A stretch of 64,000 bases of DNA from JANSWP01 sp041941305 (GTDB lineage Bacteria; Bacteroidota; Bacteroidia; Chitinophagales; Saprospiraceae): NCBI GenBank assembly GCA_041941305.1, contig JBGTQJ010000033.1:36532-100531 (forward strand). Direction: 5' to 3'. Under the pieces are notes generated by a model that did no database searches, was not told the DNA's origin, and saw only the letters and a list, made by a program, of their open reading frames with translations. Below, one piece after another: positions 10,464 to 18,962 of the stretch. Each line of letters begins with the position of its first letter. The stretch's first letter is position 1. The position numbers and the translations under genes are program-made.

Positions 10464-13169
10464 CATCTCACTATGTCGAATTAAAAAACCAATCAAATCC
10501 GAGGCAGCATTATCTCTGGTTTCTATTTCTAATTCATCGTCAGATAGAATATTCAACCAATTCATGTAACAAAATTCAAATTCCTTCATGTCGGTTATGC
10601 TTAGCCAATAAAAATTAGCTTTTAAATGGGCTGGAATATTTTGTTGAATGAGAAACCTGATGCTACCTTGTTGTCTATGACCAAAGAAGCGTTTTGCCCA
10701 ATTTGGGAATATGAAGCTAAGTTGGTGATTGAAAAAATCGGGAGGTATTTCCTCAGAACTATTGCCTATTGAGACTTTTCTAATAAAAAGCCGATCATTT
10801 ATTTCTTCTGGATTATTCACTTTTATATCCGTTAGCATATCTAGTATGGCATCTCTCTTTTCGACTGCTTCAGCGTATTCATATCCATCCGGAGATTTCA
10901 TTATGGTATCTTCAAACTCATTATTTAATTGAATTTCATAGGTTTCATCAGCAATAGGTACGATATCAAAATTGGCAGATCGGCTACCAATGACAAGGAT
11001 GTCATTGGACAAAATTTCCAGATCTTCATAAGCAGAATTTTGGCTACTAACCAATAATAAATCATCTTCATCAGACCTCAATTGAAGTGTCCAATTAAGC
11101 GCACCCAATTTTCTCAATAAAATATGATCAACAATGAAAAATCCTTCAGAATGTTTATTGATGTCTATGAGTTCTGTGATTAGGTTTTGAATGGCTTCTT
11201 CACATTTATCCTTTGTGTCCGAATAAAAAATTGGCTTTGGGATTCCTCTTTGAGGAGATCGAAACCATACGATATAAGTCCCATTTTGAAATTCAATATT
11301 GTAAGCATAGGGTTCGAGTCCATATATTAATAACTCATTGACAGGAATGCCAGCCGGGTTCTGTTTGCTTGGAATTCCCGTTTGATCTGGGGTCTTTTTC
11401 TCGATTTTTTCTACTCTAAGCCTTGAACTGGCATCTATGGACATCGTCAGTTGCCTGTTTCGATAGTCCTCAATTCCAAGTAAAGCGCTTATTTTTTTCT
11501 TGAGACCAGATACATTATCCTTAAGCCAGGCTTTTTTTGTAATGTTAAAACTCAGCCCACGTTCTCTGCTCAAGATTGGATAATTGGCGAGAAAGGTAGT
11601 TTTTGCACTGATTAAATGTTCTAGGTGAGCGTCAGAGGCTTTTCTTCCCAGAATCATAGATCGGATGTATTGGTCTGGAAATTCTTCGTTAAATCGAGCT
11701 AATAAATGATTTAATATTGCATTTCTCTTTTCCAGAGGTTTATTGATGCCTAAAAACATCTTTCTTAAATTAACTTCTATTTCTTTTCGGGAATCCCGAT
11801 TACCTCCAGTTGTTTTTAGTAAAATGTCTACATCTGGAATATCAAATGGAAAGTAATTGAACGGATTTATGCGTGCTTTCTTTTCGATGGAAAATAAATA
11901 GCGTAAACTGCTTAACTCTGCTAAATAGGTAGAAAAGAAATGCTCAAAAAGCATTAAATAGCCTTTTAGCTGTCTCGCTTTGCCCTTTTGTGGATTTGGA
12001 GTTCTAAATGGGACACCCCATGGAGTAATGCCATAAATGTGCGGGAAGAATCGTTGGATAGATGAATAGAATGCAATATCGCCCAAGGTTTTTGTTGACA
12101 ACCGGGTCTCTATCCTGCTCGTGATATTCTTTGAAAAACTTTTGCTTTGTTTGCTCAATTGGGAATCAAATAACCTTTTTACCTGTAACAAATCAATTGG
12201 AATTCGAAGTCCTTCTTTTTCAATTTGAAGCGGTATTTTTTTACCAGGAATATTCAGAAAACTCTTGTCCAATGAAGGGTGTCTATTTTCATCAAAATAA
12301 ACTACTTCATCCCCTAAAAGTAAATCTTCTTTGCGGATGTAGGCATTAGATACTTCTATCACACCACTCACTCCAAGGATCTCTTCCCTCAATTGATCTG
12401 TATGTATGGATTTGTGTTTAGGCTTTAATTCTTCTGATTTTATAAACCCATTTTTCATGAAAGGTCCATTCAAAATCTCTTCAATGGGCATCCCTTCTTT
12501 TCGAAGTTCTTCAAGAGCATATCTTTTTACTGCTGTACTAAGGAATTTTTCAAGTGCCAAAAGAATATTGACCAATACTTCTTCGGGGTCAGCTGTATAG
12601 TGAATCACAACCTTGGCAGAAACTGACAATTCTTCTTTTTCTAATATGGTGATGCTTGAAAAATCTTCTCCTAAATTTCGATTATCGTAAAGCAACTCTA
12701 TCGCTTTTCTTTTCAATTTGTCTCTTTCCTTTGGGTCAAGCCATTCACTGACTTTTAAATAAACTTTATACAATCCCTTCTGACCACTAATAGGGTCTTC
12801 GCGTTCGAACCAGCAATTTTGTAAATCTGGAAAGTTGTCCAGGAGGAGTTTTCTATAATCTGTAATGGTAATTGGAGCGGAAGGAAAGATTTCGGACGGA
12901 GAAAATAGCGTGTCCTGAATTTGTTCAAATTCACCCTTTACACTAGCGTACAAAATATCTTGTACATCTAGTTGTGTTCGATATCCAAGGTCCGTAATAC
13001 CAAAACAAAGGTATTCAAGAATCGTAACCCCAGGGTCGTGTAAATTGAAATCAGTCCATATTCCACCAGAAATTTGTTGAATAAATTCAATGGCATTATG
13101 ATATAAGAAATCATAATTTAAATTCTTAGGCTCTAGTTGTTGCTTTGATATGGTCTTCGAACGTCTCAA
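10452..13169 (-). CDS. eCIS baseplate protein (Afp12-like)
   Basis: Second large baseplate (wedge) protein of the injection system, 905 residues. Near residues 37-66 it carries the hallmark WTDFNLHDPGVTILEYL segment followed by DLGYRT, found in gp6/J-like baseplate proteins of eCIS clusters. The remainder is low-similarity alpha/beta sequence without a recognisable enzyme motif. It lies between the fibre-like gene and the tape measure, the usual place of afp12/pvc12, and is separated from the fibre-like gene by only 13 bp, so the two are co-transcribed. The C-terminal end runs into a short heptamer repeat, which may have changed the last few residues. Assignment to the eCIS baseplate is firm; equivalence to Afp12 rather than another wedge subunit is inference from order. 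Confidence 0.87.
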   Translation of the reverse strand: MRRSKTISKQQLEPKNLNYDFLYHNAIEFIQQISGGIWTDFNLHDPGVTILEYLCFGITDLGYRTQLDVQDILYASVKGEFEQIQDTLFSPSEIFPSAPITITDYRKLLLDNFPDLQNCWFEREDPISGQKGLYKVYLKVSEWLDPKERDKLKRKAIELLYDNRNLGEDFSSITILEKEELSVSAKVVIHYTADPEEVLVNILLALEKFLSTAVKRYALEELRKEGMPIEEILNGPFMKNGFIKSEELKPKHKSIHTDQLREEILGVSGVIEVSNAYIRKEDLLLGDEVVYFDENRHPSLDKSFLNIPGKKIPLQIEKEGLRIPIDLLQVKRLFDSQLSKQSKSFSKNITSRIETRLSTKTLGDIAFYSSIQRFFPHIYGITPWGVPFRTPNPQKGKARQLKGYLMLFEHFFSTYLAELSSLRYLFSIEKKARINPFNYFPFDIPDVDILLKTTGGNRDSRKEIEVNLRKMFLGINKPLEKRNAILNHLLARFNEEFPDQYIRSMILGRKASDAHLEHLISAKTTFLANYPILSRERGLSFNITKKAWLKDNVSGLKKKISALLGIEDYRNRQLTMSIDASSRLRVEKIEKKTPDQTGIPSKQNPAGIPVNELLIYGLEPYAYNIEFQNGTYIVWFRSPQRGIPKPIFYSDTKDKCEEAIQNLITELIDINKHSEGFFIVDHILLRKLGALNWTLQLRSDEDDLLLVSSQNSAYEDLEILSNDILVIGSRSANFDIVPIADETYEIQLNNEFEDTIMKSPDGYEYAEAVEKRDAILDMLTDIKVNNPEEINDRLFIRKVSIGNSSEEIPPDFFNHQLSFIFPNWAKRFFGHRQQGSIRFLIQQNIPAHLKANFYWLSITDMKEFEFCYMNWLNILSDDELEIETRDNAASDLIGFLIRHSEMDDG

Positions 13170-13182
13170 TCCATCTTATTTG

Positions 13183-13992
13183 CTATTGATCTTTTAGTTC
13201 TTGAGCAGCTTCTGTTTTTTGCCGTTCAAATTCAGTTATTAATGTATCTATAAAACTATTATCCCATAATTTGGTAATGCAATATTTGATTTTATAAGGC
13301 TCATTAGATTCGGACTTGCCATAATGAGAACAGGTTTTCATTTGAAGATTGATTGATTGATTATCTCCCTTCCATCTCAATTTAATTCTGTTCCAGGGCC
13401 AACCGTAATAAGAGTTGGTATGTTTGACCTTATTTTGAAATGCACCCCCAAATGTGCAGGTTGCAATTGCATGGGTCATTGCATATTTCCCTCTTTTGGG
13501 TGGACCATCTATTCTGGCTAAAACCTCAAAAGCCTGAGGACCTTTTAAGTCATTCAATATATCGTGATATTTTCCATCCCCAGAGATTTTACCAGCTGAA
13601 AAAGTTCCCATTCTACCTTTGACACCCAAGAAACCATTGACCGTTAAGGGGAAAATGGGTTCATCTGTTTGAACACCAATATTTCCTGTTTCAGATAAAT
13701 AGAGTGCATTTTTGTGCTGCTGCATTTCAAAAGCAATGCCCTCATCTCCTTCTTTCCCCTTTACAGAAATCTGCCAAAATGGATGGTCTCCATCCTCCAG
13801 GCTTTTAAAGAAACTTATCAGTTTGTTTGAATCACCAATAGGAGCCAATTGCAACCCAAACTCCTCAGATTTGCTTATTCCATCGTCAATTTTATTGACC
13901 ATAGAATCAATTAAATTCTCAAAACTAGCTTCGGTTGGAAGCCGCCCCTTTCTAAATAAATTCAGTAAAGCTGTGCGGTTAAGTAAAGCCAT
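13183..13992 (-). CDS. Tail-fibre-like protein of the eCIS
   Basis: 269-residue protein, probably a short fibre or baseplate-attached receptor-binding or structural protein. The N-terminus has RKGRLPTEASFENLIDSMVNKIDDG (in part), a conserved anchor-like segment. Residues of about 95-125 read LYLSETGNIGVQTDEP then LTVNGFLGVKG, the 'NGNVGIGT...P..LxVNG' pattern common in phage tail fibres. The C-terminal half is rich in Trp, Tyr and Lys and has no known domain that I recognise. It sits between the two baseplate genes rather than next to the tape measure where afp13 lies. No trimeric coiled coil or collagen-like repeat is visible, so the fibre is short. Function is inferred from the fibre motif and the position. 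Confidence 0.65.
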   Translation of the reverse strand: MALLNRTALLNLFRKGRLPTEASFENLIDSMVNKIDDGISKSEEFGLQLAPIGDSNKLISFFKSLEDGDHPFWQISVKGKEGDEGIAFEMQQHKNALYLSETGNIGVQTDEPIFPLTVNGFLGVKGRMGTFSAGKISGDGKYHDILNDLKGPQAFEVLARIDGPPKRGKYAMTHAIATCTFGGAFQNKVKHTNSYYGWPWNRIKLRWKGDNQSINLQMKTCSHYGKSESNEPYKIKYCITKLWDNSFIDTLITEFERQKTEAAQELKDQ

Positions 13993-14105
13993 TTTTGTAG
14001 GTATTTAGAAATGAGTACCGAGAATCGAGCATTGATGAAAAAGCAATAAATCCACTCCTTTTATTCCATTTTCTCAGGGCCCAAATCTCCATTCTCAAAT
14101 CTTTT

Positions 14106-17100
14106 TCACTCCAAATTGACAATAAAAAACTGTTCATCTGAAGGTTCTAACCAAGGAGTCTCCTCTTCCTCAAAATCAAATTTTTCATCCTTGATAATGA
14201 AATCAGTGCCAATAACCATCTGATCTATGGCAGCGACTTGAGGTTTTTGATAGTTTTTATCTTCTGTAAATTCAATCGTATGCAAATCGGATGGAACCAG
14301 GATACTCCATGGTTTGGTAGCACGTATTTCATCTCTGGTTTGATGAGGTTGGGCAGAATCAAGTAAATCATATTCATACCTTTTCTCAATAATGGTCATA
14401 CCTTCATTGACACCTTTTCCTTCTTTTTCAATTTTTCTTTCTTCTTCAAAAACATGTACTACTGAAAAGCTTGTAATGTATTCAATATAGGGTCGATTTA
14501 ACATGAAAGTGAGTAAATCCCTTTTTTTAAAACCTCCACCAATTTTTACAGTTCCTCCTTCCAGCCAGGGACATATGAAATTTTCAATATCTCTATATAA
14601 ATGATCCAAATATTTACCACTTTGATTTTTCAAATTTGGCTTAAGCATGATGTCAGCACTAATTTTCAACCATTCGTAGCTGGGATTAATGATTTTTATT
14701 TTCAAATGGGGACTACTAATGGATTTTAAATATTGCTGAATGTCATTTAGAATGTGGAATCCTACCATTGGTCTCAATTGCTGATGACTAATAGTTTCAG
14801 GTACAACAACCACCGTTACTTCGCCTAATTCAATCAAATCTTCATTTCCGGTTCTTCCAATACCCTTCACTTGCCTTATCCCTGGAAATTTATCCAAAAC
14901 CAACCTTTCATAATCCCATATATTGATTGCCCTTCCCTTGTGACGAAGGCGTTCACTAACCCTTGCCCACAAAAGCTCTTCAACTTCTTTTGGGTGCCCA
15001 CCAAAAAAATCTCCTATTTGTTGAACTGAAGCGATAGCACCAATCTTAACCACTAAATCCTGAATGCGGGGAAGTTTGACAGAACCTTTATAATGGTAAG
15101 GATCCCCATTGTCAACCCATTCAGCTTCTACTGCATGTGGTACGATTTGTACTGCTCTTCCAAGTGTTTTTGATACATCTCCTCTTGCAGACGCAATTAG
15201 CCAATAATGATCAGGTGGTAAAATGGTATTGTCTTTATTGATATCCTCTGGAATGATCATACTTACCACACCAGTGGAAGTAAAATTATAGGTTGAATCA
15301 TAGAGGAATTGCTCCTTTTTTATTTCCAGAAATTCATTGCTACGCAAATAGTACCATTTTATTCGTATGGAAGTTTCTAGTAAGGCTTTGTCAACGATTT
15401 TTAGCTTGAACAAGAAATTTAAAGGTAGACCTGGTTTCAAGTTGTCCAAGCCAATTAATAAATATCCATCTGAACCAAAGCGTTGAAACAATTCACGTTT
15501 TATACTCCGTCCTCCCGAATAAATAGCTCTGTAACCAAATGGACTTAGATGAAGAATAGTGCTTTGTTTTTCATCCTCACTAATGTTTACACCTTTTCTC
15601 AGAAACCTAATCGAGCTTTTAGCTTCATAATGGATGTTGATTCTTTTTACCACCGGATTATATGGTTCGGCAGGTACTTCCATTAATTGAGGTTCTTTTT
15701 GCCAAAACCATCTTCTTTTGGCTTTTAGTAAGGCATTGCCTGTTACGACATCTGCCAGATTTTTTGGATAAATCGTATGTCCAAACGCGAAGGAGGGTTG
15801 ATGCAAGGCCAGCTTGATATAACCTAGCCGGGTGTCATTATTATAGGGTTCAAGTTTTAATGGTTCTTTTAAGTGGGGAATCAAATGTAGTTTCTGGACA
15901 TCGATTGAGTCTAAATTGGTGATTGGAGATAGACATTCACCGTCCATTTGGAACAAACTCATTGTTTGTTGTTCCGCTTCTTTAGAGGGATGGTATTTGG
16001 AATGAGACAAAGCAGAGATTTTTACCTGAAAGGTCTCATTTGTAATATTTAAAGATGCTCCTTTATCATTTTTATAATGTTGGTAAAGATTGGTAAAACC
16101 TCCTGGCTCCTCTGGTAGATTGTTCCATTCTATATCAATTCCCAGTTTTTCAATATTTTTCAAAAACAGTTCCCGATTGCCAATAAGAAAAAGAGAATCT
16201 TTATTCGGAACTGGGCCAAAGGGAGGAAAAGAAGTGCTGTTGTTAAATTCTCCACCACCATTATTCACTATCATTTTAGGCAAATTTCTGACTTTGACCA
16301 CTATTTCAATTTCTGCAATCTTTAATGGCTGGAAAAAAGAATAAGCATAGATTGAAGAACCAGAATTGAGCACGAGCTTCAACATTGGCCATTTGGTGGG
16401 GTAATGTCCGCCGATCGCACCTTCCTCAATTGGAACCAAGGGAGGTAAATCTTTCTCCATGTGAATATTGATTTTTAATTTTCCATCATCCCATTGAGAA
16501 GGCGGCTCCAGGTGATAATCTTCAATTTGAATCCATCCTGAATTGCTACTTACAAAAACATCAATCGCATTGTAAAAAAGATTTGAAAATATTTCTCCCA
16601 CAGATTTATTTTCATTTTCAGACATGTCTCGCAATAAAACAAACAAATCATCCAGCGTGTCCTGGTCTGTAGTAATGTCAATTTCAATGGTTCTATCCCC
16701 TGCTTCCAGGTACAAAATAGGAGCGGAGAGGATTATACCAATGGTACCCGGAACCATGGTTTTTTCCCTCGTGCTGAAGTTGGTTTGATCTTCTCCTACT
16801 ATTGCCCAACTATTTTCTAATTCATCAAAGGTAGCTCCTTGTCCATCTTTTGAGTTGGCCATGGGAGCAGCGTAGATATTGGACACCAAATTGAAGGAAC
16901 TCCCAAAATTTATATCTGGATTTCTGCTAATGAAGATCGTTTTAACAGTTTTGATTTCTGCTTCAGAAACCCATAGTTCTTGTAAGGTTTTGTAGTGACT
17001 TTCAAGTCCATCCTTGTTGACCCCGGCAAGGAGCAAGGTATCCTGATGTATGAAATGAGGCTTAGTTCCTTTATTTAACAAAAAATGTACAAAAGCATGG

Positions 17101-17987
17101 TCGGTTACTGCTGCCCTTGGAGTCTGTTCAAGAATGTCATGATAAAAATAATCCAGGTGCTTTTTGGCAAATCCGTTGAGATGTTCTTGTTGGAAATTAA
17201 ATATTTTTAAAAAAGAAATTAACAAACCCATCAAAGGCTCATGGTTATTATTACTTTCTAATGAATTATTCAATAAATCGGTAGCATACTGCGTGATGTA
17301 CAGCAGGTGATGGTAATAAGATGCAAAAATGGCTTTTACCCTTTCATAGATAAGATCCAGCGCTTCCTCCTTATTGAGCCCAAAGTCCAATCCTGACTTT
17401 TCATCTTCATCAATTTCCCAAAGCTGTCCCATAGAATCCCGTTCTTCGTCTGTAAATTCATCTTCCTCTATTTTTTCGATATCATAAGTTTTCAATATTT
17501 TTTCGATGGAATTTAAAAACCAGTTATCATCTTTCAAATGGTTGGTGATAACCGATTTGATTTTTGACTCAATGGGGGTTTCTTCACCTGTTTTTCTTAC
17601 TTGTTGGGCTCTTCTATGCCAGTCAGCTGCTGTTCTGGAAAGCTTCTTGATATTTTCTATCAATTTCAAGAGCATTTCTGCCCTTTTGGGAAGATTGTTT
17701 TTTTGATATCGATGATAATCCAAAATATATTGACTACCATCCATGTAAACCGATTCCATATCCGTATTCGAAAGCCATGCGAGGAAGAATGTTTCGTTTT
17801 GGGTGAAGAAGGCCTCCCATGTGCCATTTTCTTTATTATGCTTATCAAAAAACTTGATCATTGCAGCAACTTCGGCTGCATAAGTCAATAATTCTTTTAA
17901 TGATCTATTATCAATTGGTGCCTTTACAGGATCCATGAATGTCGTTAATCTATTTGTTCGAGCCGTACCTGTTTGATTATTGATCAT
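14106..17987 (-). CDS. eCIS baseplate protein, J/gp47-like (Afp11-like)
   Basis: Large baseplate protein of 1293 residues that would form wedges around the spike and connect it to the sheath. The C-terminal third has the J-like signature: ELLWARVSERLRHKGRAINIWDYE, then FPGIRQVKG, a beta-strand block with VVVVPE, and a helix ending NFICPWLEGG and IGGGFKKRDLL. The N-terminal region is helical, and the middle (about 300-850) is beta-rich and may hold inserted domains. Bacteroidota homologues are longer than Afp11 itself, and this one fits that pattern. It follows gp25 by 18 bp, as baseplate genes do in this family. Confident as a baseplate subunit; the inserted domains remain unexplained. Confidence 0.9.
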   Translation of the reverse strand: MINNQTGTARTNRLTTFMDPVKAPIDNRSLKELLTYAAEVAAMIKFFDKHNKENGTWEAFFTQNETFFLAWLSNTDMESVYMDGSQYILDYHRYQKNNLPKRAEMLLKLIENIKKLSRTAADWHRRAQQVRKTGEETPIESKIKSVITNHLKDDNWFLNSIEKILKTYDIEKIEEDEFTDEERDSMGQLWEIDEDEKSGLDFGLNKEEALDLIYERVKAIFASYYHHLLYITQYATDLLNNSLESNNNHEPLMGLLISFLKIFNFQQEHLNGFAKKHLDYFYHDILEQTPRAAVTDHAFVHFLLNKGTKPHFIHQDTLLLAGVNKDGLESHYKTLQELWVSEAEIKTVKTIFISRNPDINFGSSFNLVSNIYAAPMANSKDGQGATFDELENSWAIVGEDQTNFSTREKTMVPGTIGIILSAPILYLEAGDRTIEIDITTDQDTLDDLFVLLRDMSENENKSVGEIFSNLFYNAIDVFVSSNSGWIQIEDYHLEPPSQWDDGKLKINIHMEKDLPPLVPIEEGAIGGHYPTKWPMLKLVLNSGSSIYAYSFFQPLKIAEIEIVVKVRNLPKMIVNNGGGEFNNSTSFPPFGPVPNKDSLFLIGNRELFLKNIEKLGIDIEWNNLPEEPGGFTNLYQHYKNDKGASLNITNETFQVKISALSHSKYHPSKEAEQQTMSLFQMDGECLSPITNLDSIDVQKLHLIPHLKEPLKLEPYNNDTRLGYIKLALHQPSFAFGHTIYPKNLADVVTGNALLKAKRRWFWQKEPQLMEVPAEPYNPVVKRINIHYEAKSSIRFLRKGVNISEDEKQSTILHLSPFGYRAIYSGGRSIKRELFQRFGSDGYLLIGLDNLKPGLPLNFLFKLKIVDKALLETSIRIKWYYLRSNEFLEIKKEQFLYDSTYNFTSTGVVSMIIPEDINKDNTILPPDHYWLIASARGDVSKTLGRAVQIVPHAVEAEWVDNGDPYHYKGSVKLPRIQDLVVKIGAIASVQQIGDFFGGHPKEVEELLWARVSERLRHKGRAINIWDYERLVLDKFPGIRQVKGIGRTGNEDLIELGEVTVVVVPETISHQQLRPMVGFHILNDIQQYLKSISSPHLKIKIINPSYEWLKISADIMLKPNLKNQSGKYLDHLYRDIENFICPWLEGGTVKIGGGFKKRDLLTFMLNRPYIEYITSFSVVHVFEEERKIEKEGKGVNEGMTIIEKRYEYDLLDSAQPHQTRDEIRATKPWSILVPSDLHTIEFTEDKNYQKPQVAAIDQMVIGTDFIIKDEKFDFEEEETPWLEPSDEQFFIVNLE

Positions 17988-18005
17988 TTGATATATTTTG
18001 TTAAA

Positions 18006-18440
18006 TCAGCGTAATAGATCCACCTTGGCTTCCAAATTGGTCCCTTCATGGAAATAAAATGGATAAACCATATTATGCCGGGAATTGGTTTTTGGGACGA
18101 AATACCAAATGTTGATATAGGCAATACTTTCCATCACATCAGTCTTGATTTCGATGTCCTGAACTCTTACTCTTGGTTCAAATTTTAATATGGCACTTGA
18201 AATGACATCTCTCATCCTGGTTTTAGTGGTGGTATTAAAGTTTTCAAACACAAAGGCATACAAATCGCAACCATAATCTGGGCGCATGAGCCGTTCTCCA
18301 GGCAGTGTAGACATGAGGATAAATAGGCTTTGCTTAATATCTCTTAACTCACGTACCATTTCTACAGAACCAGTTTCTCCATCAAAGGCAGTGGGAAATG
18401 CCCAACCTTTACCTAAAAATTCTAAATCCGAATAATCCAT
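18006..18440 (-). CDS. GPW/gp25-like baseplate protein (Afp9-like)
   Basis: Small wedge protein of 144 residues; in T4 gp25 starts sheath polymerisation on the baseplate. The family motif is visible: an N-terminal LGKGWAFP, then ELRDIKQSLFILMSTLPGER (20 residues) followed by LMRPDYGCDL and the ExxxNT segment (FENFNTTTKTRM). C-terminal beta strands follow (VQDIEIKTD, INIWYFV). Located between PAAR and the J-like protein, as in other eCIS operons. A 211-bp spacer with a strong hairpin and a heptamer array precedes it, longer than most junctions of this operon. Confidence 0.93.
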   Translation of the reverse strand: MDYSDLEFLGKGWAFPTAFDGETGSVEMVRELRDIKQSLFILMSTLPGERLMRPDYGCDLYAFVFENFNTTTKTRMRDVISSAILKFEPRVRVQDIEIKTDVMESIAYINIWYFVPKTNSRHNMVYPFYFHEGTNLEAKVDLLR

Positions 18441-18490
18441 ATTGTTGTTTTTTGACCCAAAATTTCAAGACATTAAATGAATTCGCATAT

Positions 18491-18525
18491 CCATCATTCA
18501 TCATTCATCATTCATCATTCATCAT
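18491..18525. repeat. Five tandem heptamers (TCATCAT) upstream of gp25
   Basis: CCATCAT followed by four TCATCAT units, in the spacer between the PAAR and gp25 genes. It uses the same unit as the hairpin arms upstream of rpsC (50051-50121), but here there is no obvious opposite arm. Confidence 0.75.
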
Positions 18526-18589
18526 CCAAAACAAAGGAACTTTATATTAAACAAATATTTAAACTGTCGTCGACCCCTTTTAAGCACGA

Positions 18590-18625
18590 AGAGCAGATAA
18601 AAGGCAATTACCTTTTATCCGCTCT
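18590..18625. terminator. Hairpin between PAAR and gp25 genes
   Basis: Inverted repeat AGAGCAGATAAAAGG / CCTTTTATCCGCTCT with one mismatched pair in 15 and a 6-nt loop (CAATTA). It lies inside the eCIS operon, downstream of PAAR. No long U run follows on the minus strand, so it could be an attenuator, RNA-processing site or transcript stabiliser rather than a terminator. Confidence 0.55.
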
Positions 18626-18651
18626 ATTTTCAACGGATACTTGGGTTTCAA

Positions 18652-18951
18652 TCAGCCACCAATCATGACTGTAAACCATCCTAGAATGACCGTACCACCA
18701 TGTGCAGTGGTATCTCCCATCCGAACAGCAGGTTTTCCTCCAATCATAACGGTCATTGAACCCATCGCAGTTGTATCAGGTGGACCTACACAAGTTGCCA
18801 TATCTCCAACAACCGAAGCGGGCAACCCTCCAATTAAAACTGTAGGAACTCCAGGACCAACTATTGGACCTCCAACATGTGGAATAGGAGGAATTCCTGG
18901 GGTTACCATTGGACACAAATGCATATCTGTTACTCTGGATGCTGGAGGCAT
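18652..18951 (-). CDS. PAAR-repeat spike-tip protein (Afp10-like)
   Basis: 99-residue PAAR protein that caps the spike with a sharp cone and coordinates metal at its apex. It starts PPASRVTDMHLCP and shows the Gly/Pro-rich PAAR strands with repeated GDM/GDT turns (VVGDMATCVGPPD, VRMGDTTAHGG). His and Cys residues (HLCP, TC, AHGG) are placed as expected for the tip metal site. There is no C-terminal toxin extension, so this is a bare tip. The ATG is 11 bp after the spike gene. The reading frame on the opposite strand over this region is a shadow of the repetitive PAAR sequence. Confidence 0.95.
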   Translation of the reverse strand: MPPASRVTDMHLCPMVTPGIPPIPHVGGPIVGPGVPTVLIGGLPASVVGDMATCVGPPDTTAMGSMTVMIGGKPAVRMGDTTAHGGTVILGWFTVMIGG

Positions 18952-18962
18952 AATATTTAGTT

